From: Micromonospora sp. WMMA1363
GTDB taxonomy: Bacteria > Actinomycetota > Actinomycetes > Mycobacteriales > Micromonosporaceae
Length of the DNA stretch: 64,000 nt
NCBI RefSeq assembly: GCF_030345795.1
Contig: NZ_JAUALB010000001.1
Span: 5,386,001 to 5,450,000 of the forward strand
Reading direction: 5' to 3'
In this document: positions 50,404 through 58,257 of the stretch, piece after piece
Numbering within the stretch: the first letter of the stretch is position 1
Layout of the letters: each line of letters opens with the position of its first letter
Translations under genes and position numbers: made by a program
The notes under the pieces: generated by a model
Databases searched by the model: none
What the model was told of the DNA's origin: nothing
The model's input: the letters and a program-made list of their open reading frames with translations, nothing else

Positions 50404-50427
50404 GTTCAATTCCCATCAGTCACCCCA
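50404..50427. other. Attachment site remnant: 3' end of a tRNA gene
   Basis: The 24-base stretch starting GTTCAATTCCC and ending GTCACCCCA reads as a tRNA T-loop (TTCAATT), T-stem 3' strand (CCCAT), acceptor strand (CAGTCAC) and a C discriminator followed by CCA. The upstream bases cannot form the other T-stem strand, so no whole tRNA is present. A C discriminator is the hallmark of tRNA-His. This is the attachment core left at the right end; the intact tRNA should be at the left end. tRNA identity is inferred. Confidence 0.6.
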
Positions 50428-50448
50428 CTTGTGGATCTCCTCCACGAC

Positions 50449-50482
50449 AGGTCAGGCCCCCTCGAACGAGGGGGCCTGACCT
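50449..50482. terminator. Perfect hairpin after the attachment site
   Basis: AGGTCAGGCCCCCTC (50449-50463) pairs with GAGGGGGCCTGACCT (50468-50482) around GAAC. It lies just beyond the tRNA remnant and was probably the terminator of the original tRNA gene. Between 50483 and 50761 I see no gene, only the second terminator at 50611. Confidence 0.75.
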
Positions 50483-50610
50483 GCAGGAGGGGCAATTCTG
50501 GGGAAACTCAGCTCCGGTCGCTGGCTCTGCGTCGCATGATCCTGTCGGTGTACCCCTCCGCGTAGCGTTGCCGCCCTGCCTCCTCGACCAACCGTGGAAA
50601 CGACGGGATA

Positions 50611-50638
50611 CCCCGCCTGGCCGTGAGGCCAGGCGGGG
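50611..50638 (-). terminator. Terminator for the L,D-transpeptidase gene
   Basis: CCCCGCCTGGCC (50611-50622) pairs perfectly with GGCCAGGCGGGG (50627-50638) around GTGA. It lies downstream of the minus-strand transpeptidase gene ending at 50762. Confidence 0.7.
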
Positions 50639-50761
50639 CGAGGGCAGGCTTGCGTCAGAGGCCCCGCAGAACGCCAGCAGCGGCGTTCTCATTGCTGGTC
50701 GGCGCCGTCGGACCCTACCGGCGCGGCACCTCGTACGACGCTACGGAGATCCTCGGGAATG

Positions 50762-52036
50762 TCAGGGAGTCGGGCTGACCCCCGGATCGGCGTCGTCGTC
50801 GGCCGCCGGCGGCTCGTACGGCAGGGCACTGCCCTTGACGTACTCCGCCCAACTCATGTTCCAGTCGGTCCAGCCGTTCCCGTTCTGGAGCTTGCGCTCG
50901 GTTCCCTTGACGGTGATCGGGTCCCCGATTCGGGTGTTGCTGAACAGCCACGCGCCGTTGGTCATCGAGACGTTCACGCAGCCGTGGGAGACGTTCACGC
51001 TGCCCTGCTGGCCCTCGGACCACGGCGCGGCGTGGATGAACTCGCCGCCCCAGGTGAGCCGCTGCGCGTAGTCGATCTTGGTGCGGTAGCCGTCCTCGGG
51101 GCCCAGTTCCTCGAAGGTGTCGAAGACCGTCTTGCGCAGCTTCTCCATCACCACCATGGTGCCGCTCGATGACGGGGTGGACTTCTTGCCCAGGCTGACC
51201 GGGATGGTCTTGACCACCGAGCCATCCTTGGTGACGGTCATCCGTTTGGTCTTGTTGTCGACCTTCATGATCAACGAAGGGCCGATCCTGATGTCGACGG
51301 TGAGGTCGTTCCGGCCGTACCACCCGTCGCCGAGGGGTAGGCCGCCAGCCTGGACCCGGTAGGAGACGGTGCTGTTCGCCCTCCAGAACTCCTTCGGGCG
51401 GTACCGGACCTCGGTCGGGCTGACCCAGTGCCAGATGCCCTCCTGCGCCGGCGTGGACGTGACGGTCATCCGGCGCTGTAGATCGTCCCGGTAGTCCTCC
51501 GGGATCGCCCGCCCGAACTTCACGACCAGCGGCATTCCGACGCCGACCACCTGGTCGTCACCGAGGAAACTGCTGATCCGGACCTGGTTGGCGGGCTCGG
51601 CCATGATGGTGAAGGTGCTGGTCGCGGTGGCGGGCAGGCCGTCGTCCCCGGTGGCGGTCACGGCCGCCGTGTACGTCTCGCCGTACTTCAGCGTGTCGGC
51701 TGGCAGCCAGGTCGCGCCGTCCGTGGCCAGCGTGCCCTCGACGGCCTCGCCGGAGGAGTCCTTCAGCTCGACCGTGGTCTCCAGCGCCTCCTCGGTGGTG
51801 AAGGTGAGGCCGGTGGACGCGGGCACGTCCGTCGCATCGGCGGCCGGTTCGACGATGGTGACGGCGGCCTTCGGATCAGGTGCGGTGTTCGGGTCGCCGT
51901 CACGCCACCCGGACGACCCGTCGCCCCCGCCGGACGTGCAGGCGGCGGTGAGCGTCAGCGCCGCGGCGAGTAGCCCGGCCACGAGCGCGCGGTGCCGCGC
52001 ACCGTGCCGGGCCGGCTGGTCCTGAACAACTCGCAT
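50762..52036 (-). CDS. Lipoprotein L,D-transpeptidase with Ig-like domains
   Basis: A 424-residue protein from ATG 52036, with GGGGGA upstream. A signal peptide ends in a lipobox (LTLTAAC), so it is anchored outside the membrane. Two Ig-like domains follow (about 55-150 and 150-255), then a YkuD catalytic domain with IHAAPWSEG and SHGCVN, catalytic Cys at 353. It probably forms 3-3 crosslinks in peptidoglycan, as Ldt enzymes of actinobacteria do. A close paralogue lies immediately upstream at 52186. Confidence 0.88.
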   Translation of the reverse strand: MRVVQDQPARHGARHRALVAGLLAAALTLTAACTSGGGDGSSGWRDGDPNTAPDPKAAVTIVEPAADATDVPASTGLTFTTEEALETTVELKDSSGEAVEGTLATDGATWLPADTLKYGETYTAAVTATGDDGLPATATSTFTIMAEPANQVRISSFLGDDQVVGVGMPLVVKFGRAIPEDYRDDLQRRMTVTSTPAQEGIWHWVSPTEVRYRPKEFWRANSTVSYRVQAGGLPLGDGWYGRNDLTVDIRIGPSLIMKVDNKTKRMTVTKDGSVVKTIPVSLGKKSTPSSSGTMVVMEKLRKTVFDTFEELGPEDGYRTKIDYAQRLTWGGEFIHAAPWSEGQQGSVNVSHGCVNVSMTNGAWLFSNTRIGDPITVKGTERKLQNGNGWTDWNMSWAEYVKGSALPYEPPAADDDADPGVSPTP

Positions 52037-52185
52037 AGTTCCCCCACGTTCATGGTGACCGACTGCCCATCCTCCCTCACCGACGCACCAGGCCACATAC
52101 CCGTAGCGCGGGGTGAACCGAAACACAGGGCTCAAGCGATCCCCGACCAGCCCCGCGTCGGGCGGATGCCGCGCCCCGTCGCCGG

Positions 52186-53433
52186 TCAGAACGTCGGGCT
52201 GGCCCCGCCCTCGGGCACCGGCAGCGCGCTGCCCTTGACGAACTCCGGCCAGCTCAGGCTCCACGCCGTCCAGCCGTTACCGGCGGCCAGCCGCCGCTCG
52301 GTGCCGGTCACCGTGACCGGGTCGCCGATCTTCGTCTTTCCGAACAGCCACCGCGCGTGCGCCGTCGACACGTTCACGCAGCCGTGGGAGACGTTCCGGC
52401 GCCCCTGGTCGCCCTCGGACCAGGGCGCGGCGTGGATGTACTCGCCGCCCCAGGTCAGCCGCTGCGCGAAGTCGATCTCGGTGACGTAGCGGTTCTCCGG
52501 GTCCGGCTCGTCCCGGGTGTCGAAGACGGTGGACTTCTTCTTCTCCATCACTACCATCGTGCCGCTGGAGGACGGCGTCGACTTCTTGCCGAGACTCACC
52601 GGCAGGGTGCGGATGACCTGCCCGTTCTCGTACACCGTCATCTTCTTGGCGGCATTGTCGACCTTCATCTCGAAGGCGCTTCCGATCTTCACGGTGGCGG
52701 CCCGGTCGACGTTGCCGTGCCGGCCGTTGCTCAGCGGAATGCCCGCCAGGGCGATGCGGACGCTGAGCGTGGTGCCCGGCTTCCAGTACTTCGGGGCGCG
52801 GTAGTAGGCCTGCGTACCGCCACCGAGCCAGTGCCAGGCACCCGGCTGTGGCGGGTCGGTCTGCACGAACATGCGCTTCTGCACCGCAGCCCGGTCCTTC
52901 TTCGGGATGCCGGGGTGGAACTCGACGACCACCGGCATCGCCACGCCGTAGACCTTGTCGTCGAAAAGGTAGAGGCCGGAGCTGATCATCGACTTTGGTT
53001 TCGCCATCGTCGTGAAGCTGCTGCTGCCCTCGCTGGTGCCGCCGTCGGCGGCCGTCGCGGTGACGGTCGCGGTGTAGCGGGTGCCGTACTCCAACGGCGC
53101 CGACGGCACCCACGACGAGCCGTCGGCGCGGAGCCGACCCTCGACCTGCTTCCCGTCGTCGGCGGTGAGGGTGACACCGGACACCGTCGTACCGTCCGGC
53201 AGCGTGGCGCCGATCTCCGCGCTGACCGGCCGGTTCGTCGCCCCGTCGGTCGGGCTGACGGTCAACGGTGGGCCACTCACCTCCGCCGGTGCGTCCGACG
53301 TGGTTCTCGCAGTCGGCGAACCACCTTCGACGAACCGCGCCTGCTCTCGATCGCCGCCGCACCCGGTCAGCCCCAGCGACGCCATCAGGCTGAGGACGCC
53401 CAGCACCGCCCCGGCCCCCGCGAACCTGCCCAT
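52186..53433 (-). CDS. Lipoprotein L,D-transpeptidase, tandem paralogue
   Basis: A 415-residue protein. ATG 53433 is chosen because AGGGGTGGGG precedes it and a compact signal peptide with lipobox LTGC follows. Architecture matches the neighbour: Ig-like domains, then YkuD domain with IHAAPWSEG and SHGCVN, catalytic Cys at 352. Long stretches are near-identical to the neighbour (SLGKKSTPSSSGTMVVMEK), so the pair arose by tandem duplication. It crosslinks peptidoglycan outside the membrane. Confidence 0.88.
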   Translation of the reverse strand: MGRFAGAGAVLGVLSLMASLGLTGCGGDREQARFVEGGSPTARTTSDAPAEVSGPPLTVSPTDGATNRPVSAEIGATLPDGTTVSGVTLTADDGKQVEGRLRADGSSWVPSAPLEYGTRYTATVTATAADGGTSEGSSSFTTMAKPKSMISSGLYLFDDKVYGVAMPVVVEFHPGIPKKDRAAVQKRMFVQTDPPQPGAWHWLGGGTQAYYRAPKYWKPGTTLSVRIALAGIPLSNGRHGNVDRAATVKIGSAFEMKVDNAAKKMTVYENGQVIRTLPVSLGKKSTPSSSGTMVVMEKKKSTVFDTRDEPDPENRYVTEIDFAQRLTWGGEYIHAAPWSEGDQGRRNVSHGCVNVSTAHARWLFGKTKIGDPVTVTGTERRLAAGNGWTAWSLSWPEFVKGSALPVPEGGASPTF

Positions 53434-53619
53434 CCCCACCCCTGTTCTCACGTAGCTGGCGGACATCGTGCCGCATCGCCGCCATCCCGTACGGGCCCGG
53501 CCCTACCTCCGGTGGTCGTTTCACCCTTTTCATCCGATAAGCTCGACCGTAGGGTGGACCAGGGATCGGATTGGAACCTGACTGACGGTGCGTGCTAGTG
53601 TTTCCCCCGTTGTCAGCGA

Positions 53620-53695
53620 GCGCCGCTAGCTCAACTGGCAGAGCAGCGGACTCTTAATCCGCGGGTTCGGGGTTCGAGTCCCTGGCGGCGCACCA
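53620..53695 (+). tRNA. tRNA-Lys (anticodon CTT)
   Basis: The acceptor GCGCCGC pairs with GCGGCGC before discriminator A, and CCA is encoded. The D-arm, anticodon stem GCGGA/TCCGC with loop CTCTTAA (anticodon CTT) and T-arm with TTCGAGT are all present. It is intact and does not match the integrase site at 50404. Confidence 0.95.
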
Positions 53696-53704
53696 ACGAG
53701 CAAA

Positions 53705-53737
53705 GCCCTGACCTGGTGTTTCTCACTGGGTCGGGGC
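53705..53737 (+). terminator. tRNA-Lys terminator
   Basis: GCCCTGACC (53705-53713) pairs with GGTCGGGGC (53729-53737) with one G-T pair, followed by CTTTTCG. It suits the end of the tRNA-Lys transcript. Confidence 0.7.
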
Positions 53738-54071
53738 CTTTTCGCGTCTTGTGGCGGGTGGTGGTGGCTCGGTGGGTGCTCGGGAGCCGATGGACCGGGG
53801 TGGGTCCGGTGGGACGCGGGGGATGCTCGCGGACGCCGGTCGGTGGCTGCCGGCGGCGGGATCGTCGGCGGCCCAGTGATTGCGGCTTCGGTGGTTCCGG
53901 TTCCAGGTCGGTATGCGCGAGTGCGCAGTGAGCCGGGGTGAGGCGATCTTGGCGGAAAGCGATATGCCGTTTCTGCGGCTTCCGACGTCAACTCTTCGGC
54001 CGATTCGGTGAACAGTGATCATGGAAAACGTCTCACAAACCCCGTTTTGAGGGTGCGGGATTTCCAGCGGG
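53738..54071. other. Gene-free stretch after tRNA-Lys
   Basis: About 330 bases without a supportable gene. The minus-strand frame across the tRNA is a false translation of the tRNA itself. The part near 53940-54040 is less GC-rich and may hold the promoter for the gene at 54072. Confidence 0.5.
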
Positions 54072-54929
54072 GTGTCGCGGGGGACGGCCGGGCGTCGCTG
54101 GGTGGGGGATCATCGATGGGTGGCCGGTGGTCGTGAGCTGACGCCTCGGCGGTGGCGGATCCTGTCGTTCCTGGCGTTGCACGGCATGGCGACCACGAGC
54201 GACGTCGCCGTGGTGACGGGGGTGCCGCGATTGACGGCGCACCGGGACCTCACCTGGCTGCACGCGGCGGGTCTGGTGGGCCGGGAGCAGTCGGCGGAGG
54301 ACCGGTCGCACGCCTGGTGGTACCGGACCACGGATGAGGGCGCCGAACTGCTGAACCGTGATCTCGTCGCGTCAGGGCGGCGGGTGCCGCTGTGTCTGGG
54401 TCAGCGGCACTGGGGTGCGGCGCACTATCTGTTGTTCCTGCCGCTACTGGCGGCCTCTCGGCAGGATCCGGGCCGGTGTGGGTTGTTCCAGTGGTTGACG
54501 ACGGTGGACACGTCGGTGTGGTTGCGGGAGCGGGGCCTGGCGCATCTGCGCGCCGACGGGTACGGGGTGTGGGTGGAAGACGGCCGGTGTGTGCGGTTCC
54601 TGGTGCATGTGGATCCGGGTCCGGTGGGTGGGGTGATCGCCGAACGGGAGCGGTCGACTGCCGGGCTCGCCACGGTTCTGGCCGGCTACCGGGGAACGGA
54701 TTCGGTCGTGCCGGTCGGCGCGGTACTGGTCATCGCCCAGGACGCCGCCCGCGAAGCCAACCTGCTCGCGGACCTGGTGAGCCGGCCGCTGCGGGCGCCG
54801 ATCGCGGTCACTACCGTCGACCTGCTGCACCGCCACTGGCCGCACGAGCAGGTATGGAGGATTCCGGCGGCTGGCCCCGCACGTCACCGCTTGGTCGGCC
54901 TTCCACTTCCGCCGGAGCTATCCCGATAA
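54072..54929 (+). CDS. Replication-relaxation family protein
   Basis: A 285-residue protein from GTG 54072 (GTG 54102 is an alternative). RRWRILSFLALHGMATTSDV and DLTWLHAAGLVGR form a winged helix, and WWYRTTDEGAELL plus LRADGYGVWVEDGRCVRFLV follow the layout of the Replic_Relax family. That family is found on actinobacterial plasmids and integrative elements near replication or transfer genes. Here no other transfer gene is nearby, so it may be a relic of an element once inserted at tRNA-Lys. Confidence 0.7.
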   Translation: MSRGTAGRRWVGDHRWVAGGRELTPRRWRILSFLALHGMATTSDVAVVTGVPRLTAHRDLTWLHAAGLVGREQSAEDRSHAWWYRTTDEGAELLNRDLVASGRRVPLCLGQRHWGAAHYLLFLPLLAASRQDPGRCGLFQWLTTVDTSVWLRERGLAHLRADGYGVWVEDGRCVRFLVHVDPGPVGGVIAERERSTAGLATVLAGYRGTDSVVPVGAVLVIAQDAAREANLLADLVSRPLRAPIAVTTVDLLHRHWPHEQVWRIPAAGPARHRLVGLPLPPELSR

Positions 54930-55019
54930 CGCCGGCTGAGCCGCTGCCAGTGGTACTTGGCCTGGCTGGGCTAAACTCTGCGCCGCGACGGATCCTTCTT
55001 CGGAGTGGGGCTGGTCAAC

Positions 55020-55352
55020 ATGGACGACGCCGGTGCAGACGAAGTGAAGACGGCGCTGGGCATCGACAACTGGCGCAAGCTCAGCAAAGACCACGTTCTG
55101 CAGTTGGTGGCCATGATGCCCGACTTTGACAAGGACGTCCGGCTGGCGGTGCTTAAGCAGCTTCCCGAGCTTCAAAAGATCGTCGGCAAAGCCATGACCG
55201 CCGCGCGAAAGGTACACGAGGCCACCCTCGCGTCCAACGACAAGAGCCAGGAGAACGACTACCAGGGGCGGCGGGAGGCCAGGGCGTCGATCATCGCTCA
55301 GCTCGAGCGCGACGACCTGGACCCGCAGACCCGCAGACCCGCATGCATTTGA
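55020..55352 (+). CDS. Hypothetical protein, 110 aa
   Basis: A 110-residue protein from ATG 55020 (GTG 55005 is an alternative). It is acidic and helical (DEVKTALGIDNWRKLSKDHV, KDVRLAVLKQLPELQKIVG). No family recognised. It overlaps the start of the next small gene, which an insertion sequence interrupts, so the two were probably one operon. Confidence 0.5.
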   Translation: MDDAGADEVKTALGIDNWRKLSKDHVLQLVAMMPDFDKDVRLAVLKQLPELQKIVGKAMTAARKVHEATLASNDKSQENDYQGRREARASIIAQLERDDLDPQTRRPACI

Positions 55353-55501
55353 ACGACCGGCTCGTACAGCTCAGCGACAAGGACGCGGAGAAGGACTCCG
55401 AGAACAAGCGTTACCTCGATCGGTGGATGACCAAGGCGACGATCGGAGTGACTGCCGCCGTTGTGTTGACCGGTGTAGCTATCGGCGGCAAAGTAGGATT
55501 T

Positions 55502-57159
55502 GGGTGCGGCTCCTCTGAGGTGATCGTCTATTGTGGGATGGCACCGCCGAGGTAGCGGCTGTTGTGGATGCGTTGTTGTTCCTGGGCCAGGTGCCAGGTC
55601 CAGTACTGGTCGAAGTCGCCGTTGCTGATCAGGGTGCGGAGTTTGAGGATTGCTTCGGCGCCGTCGAGGCCCCAGCGAGCGCCGGTGACGTCCATACGAT
55701 CTTTGACCAGGTGGCGGCAGGCGCCTTCGATCACCCCGGTGGCGATCGGCCACCCGTTGGCCAGCGCGGTCGGGTAGTCCAGGTACGGTTTTTTGGCCAG
55801 CAGGTAGGCGGCGGCGACATCGGCGGGTTTGCGTTTGCCGGGGTCCAGGCCGTGGTAGGTGGCCTTGCGTCGGATGGCTGCGGCGACTATGCCGGCCCGT
55901 CCGGCCAACACCTGCCGGGCCTGGGCGCGGACCCACCGTTCGGCGTTCGGGTCGCCCTCCGGGTGGAAACACCAGGTGGCCTTCCAGAGGTACTCGATGA
56001 CGTGGATGAAGTCCACAACAACCGGCAAGGTGATCTTGCGGGTTTTGGCCTCGGCGTGGATCCGGTCGATCTGGTGGGTGTTGCCGTCGACCAGGGCGAT
56101 CCAGGTCCGAGCGTGGTCGGGGTCGCGGCGGTCGGCCTCGGCGAACCCGGCGGCGATCACCGCCGCGGCGTCGTCGGTCACGCTGGCGTGCAGCCACTTG
56201 CCGGAGGTGACCGGCGCCGGGGTAGCAGTTTGGGCCGCTTCGGGGTCCTCGGGCAGGATGTCGGCGATGGTGCGCGGCTTGCCGGTCACGTCGAAGACCG
56301 CGGCGACCTCGCACATCCGCTTGCGGTTGCGTTTCTCGCCCTTGGACCGGCGGCCGGCCAGTTTCTGGCTGACCGCGGCCTTGGCGGTGCCCGCGCGGAG
56401 CCCGTCGGGGCGCATCACCACCCCTTTGGCGTCGAAGGACAACGCCAGCACATCATCATCGGCCGACCAGTCCGGGGCGTGGGCGGTGTAGAAGGCATCC
56501 ACATCTATCGCCGCTGCGGCGGCCAACGCCTCGACCTGCCGTTTCCCGATACGCACCGTGGTGGCCCGCTCAATCGCGGCCGCCGCGTCGGTGAACGAGC
56601 CGCGGGCCGCCTCGGCCGCGGCCAACCGGCGCAGTCCATGCGAGTGCTTCTCCACGGGCAGGTTCAACACCGCGTCCGCCGGGTTCAGATCGGCCCGCGC
56701 CCGCGCCCGGTAGGCGATACGCGTCACCACCACCTCACCGAACCGGGTGGCCAGCGTCCGCTGCCGCCCCCGCTCGGCCCACCCCCGCAGATGGCTATCG
56801 GCGTCGGTCACCTCGTCGAGCCGTTCCTCCCGACTGGCACGAAGATCCAGACTGTCCTGCAACAACTGACACAGCAACCGCATGCCATCGGTATGCAGCC
56901 GCTCCTCCAGTTCGGCGTGAGTCATCCCCGCCGCATGCTCACCGGACAGGAAGTCCACCATCGCGCCGAACCGCACGGATGAGCCGGCGAAAGCATCGTC
57001 CGCCGTCTCGGATGCGTACTCTTGCACCGGGCTCCCTCTTTGCTGATGTTCGTGTCTCGCAACCGACGAACATAGCGGGAGGATCCCTTTCACCATCACA
57101 ACCAGTAACACATCCCCAGGCCACACAGCGTGTCGCCGCACCTCACCAGAGCCGCACCC
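55502..57159. mobile_element. ISKra4-family insertion sequence with 9-bp target duplication
   Basis: The element is 1658 bp long. The ends GGGTGCGGCTCCTCTGAGGTG and, reversed from the right, GGGTGCGGCTCTGGTGAGGTG match at 18 of 21 positions. GTAGGATTT flanks both sides exactly (55493-55501 and 57160-57168). The identical duplication and intact transposase indicate a recent insertion. Confidence 0.9.
55528..57027 (-). CDS. ISKra4-family transposase
   Basis: A 499-residue protein from GTG 57027, preceded by GAGGGA. Family features: N-terminal SLDLRASREERL and RTLATRFGEVVVTRIAYRAR segments, a middle LSFDAKGVVMRPDG with the first aspartate, LVDGNTHQIDRIH with the second, and VIEGACRHLVKDRMD with the glutamate near the end. 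Full length and uninterrupted, so probably functional. Confidence 0.9.
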   Translation of the reverse strand: MQEYASETADDAFAGSSVRFGAMVDFLSGEHAAGMTHAELEERLHTDGMRLLCQLLQDSLDLRASREERLDEVTDADSHLRGWAERGRQRTLATRFGEVVVTRIAYRARARADLNPADAVLNLPVEKHSHGLRRLAAAEAARGSFTDAAAAIERATTVRIGKRQVEALAAAAAIDVDAFYTAHAPDWSADDDVLALSFDAKGVVMRPDGLRAGTAKAAVSQKLAGRRSKGEKRNRKRMCEVAAVFDVTGKPRTIADILPEDPEAAQTATPAPVTSGKWLHASVTDDAAAVIAAGFAEADRRDPDHARTWIALVDGNTHQIDRIHAEAKTRKITLPVVVDFIHVIEYLWKATWCFHPEGDPNAERWVRAQARQVLAGRAGIVAAAIRRKATYHGLDPGKRKPADVAAAYLLAKKPYLDYPTALANGWPIATGVIEGACRHLVKDRMDVTGARWGLDGAEAILKLRTLISNGDFDQYWTWHLAQEQQRIHNSRYLGGAIPQ

Positions 57160-57233
57160 GTAGGATTTCAGCAAGGCGGCCCGCTGCGCAATTCATGATC
57201 CTCTGTAGGTCGTGCGGGAGCGGATAGGGGCAA

Positions 57234-57677
57234 GTGGTGCGTGAGATCGTGCGCAGGTCGGTGCGGGCCATCCTTCTTGACGAAGAAGGTCGTTTGGTGC
57301 TGATCAAGCGGGTCAAGCCCGGCCAGGCGCCGTACTGGACGACGCCGGGGGGTGGCCTGGAGTCGACGGATGTCTCCCTGGAAGCCGCACTGCGCCGCGA
57401 GTTGCACGAGGAGCTCGGCGCTGAGGCGGATCAGTTTGCCCAGGTGTTCCTGTTCACCGCTCCCGCCGGCGAGGGCGTGTCCGTCCAGTACTTCTTCGCC
57501 TGCCGGCTGCTCCAGATGCAGGAGGACGCCCGCACCGGGCCCGAGTTCGCTGATCCCTCGCGTGGCGATTACCAGCTCGACCGGGTGACGATCGACAAGC
57601 TGCCTGCCGTGGATCTCAAGCCTGATGCGCTGAAGGAGTTCATTGCCGCCAACGAGGAGGCGCTGCTCTCGCTGTAG
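57234..57677 (+). CDS. Nudix hydrolase
   Basis: A 147-residue protein. The Nudix box reads GGGLESTDVSLEAALRRELH then EELG; the first box glutamate is replaced by Val with an Asp beside it, a variant also seen in other actinobacterial members, while the RELHEELG metal site is intact. Substrate unknown. It faces the seven-gene minus-strand operon and overlaps the last gene of that operon at its 3' end. Confidence 0.8.
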   Translation: MVREIVRRSVRAILLDEEGRLVLIKRVKPGQAPYWTTPGGGLESTDVSLEAALRRELHEELGAEADQFAQVFLFTAPAGEGVSVQYFFACRLLQMQEDARTGPEFADPSRGDYQLDRVTIDKLPAVDLKPDALKEFIAANEEALLSL

Positions 57678-58257
57678 AGCAAGCTGGCCACAGCATCGCT
57701 GGGGCGAGTTCGAAGTCCCGAGCTGATCGGAAGATTCCTTGCGGGCTTCGGGCGCCGTCCAGGGTGGCGGCCACGACGCCGATGAAGACTCGGTGCGACA
57801 CGATCAGCACTTCGCCCTCCCGGGCGGCTTCGTGGGCGCGCGATACGGCTTCCGTCGCTCGCTGCCGTAACGCGGTCAGGCTCTCCCCACCGGGCAGAGC
57901 CGAATCTGGATCACGAAGGCGCTCGCTCTGCCACTCCCGGTACTCGCTCGGATAATCGTCGGGACTCAGGCCGAGCACGCAGTGGGGGGCGCGCCATTCG
58001 GCGTAGAGCTGATCTGGCGGTGCGATCGGTGCGCCAAGGATCTCGGCCAGGATGCGAGCACTTGCCGTTGCCCGTGGGAGCGGGCTGGTAAGGATCACAT
58101 TGGGCTTGAAGCCTCGCCGGAGCAGCCGACGGGCTGTGCTGACGACCTCGGCGATCCCCCGCGTTGTCAGCGGCGTACCGGGTCGGGCGTGGGCATGGGG
58201 GCGGCAGAGCCCATCGAGGCAGGTGCCGTGGCGCATCCAGAGAACGTCGTCGCTCAC
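57640..58257 (-). CDS. Histidine phosphatase (phosphoglycerate mutase-like)
   Basis: A 205-residue protein from GTG 58257, overlapping the SDR stop. MRHGT puts the catalytic His at 10; TSPLPRATASARILAE gives the second Arg, EW..H the acid/substrate loop and VLIVSHRVF the second His. The family removes phosphate from small molecules such as sugar phosphates or nucleotides. It is the last gene of the operon from 63995 and could dephosphorylate the pathway product. Confidence 0.8.
   Translation of the reverse strand: MSDDVLWMRHGTCLDGLCRPHAHARPGTPLTTRGIAEVVSTARRLLRRGFKPNVILTSPLPRATASARILAEILGAPIAPPDQLYAEWRAPHCVLGLSPDDYPSEYREWQSERLRDPDSALPGGESLTALRQRATEAVSRAHEAAREGEVLIVSHRVFIGVVAATLDGARSPQGIFRSARDFELAPAMLWPACSTARAAPPRWRQ

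Larger units (their letters stand above)
1..50427. mobile_element. Integrated prophage/conjugative hybrid element, left end outside window
   Basis: The sequence from the window start to the tRNA-like remnant at 50404-50427 reads as one integrated element. It has an integrase and repressor at the right end, then replication genes, a full siphovirus packaging, head, tail and lysis set, and an FtsK/TraB transfer module on the left. The two halves converge on a strong terminator at 8837-8868. No second attachment site is visible inside the window, so the left boundary lies upstream. That all parts belong to one element is inferred from continuity, the absence of any internal chromosomal gene, and the single attachment remnant. 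Two adjacent elements remain possible. Confidence 0.75.
55343..57198 (+). pseudogene. Small membrane protein gene split by ISKra4-type element
   Basis: The frame from ATG 55343 (MHLNDRLVQLSDKDAEKDSE, then a membrane segment ATIGVTAAVVLTGVAIGG) runs into the insertion sequence at 55502. Removing the element and one 9-bp duplication joins it in frame with 57169-57198, giving a 62-residue protein ending KVGFQQGGPLRNS. The gene is therefore broken by the insertion. The shown span includes the insertion. Confidence 0.65.

Noticed and set aside
50395..50427. Complete tRNA gene at the right end
   Set aside because: Only the 3' third fits; upstream bases cannot form T-stem, anticodon or D-arm.
53626..53991. 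Minus-strand open frame ending in a GTRTPNPRIKSPLLCQLS-like peptide
   Set aside because: This is the well-known false translation of a tRNA gene; the frame runs through tRNA-Lys.
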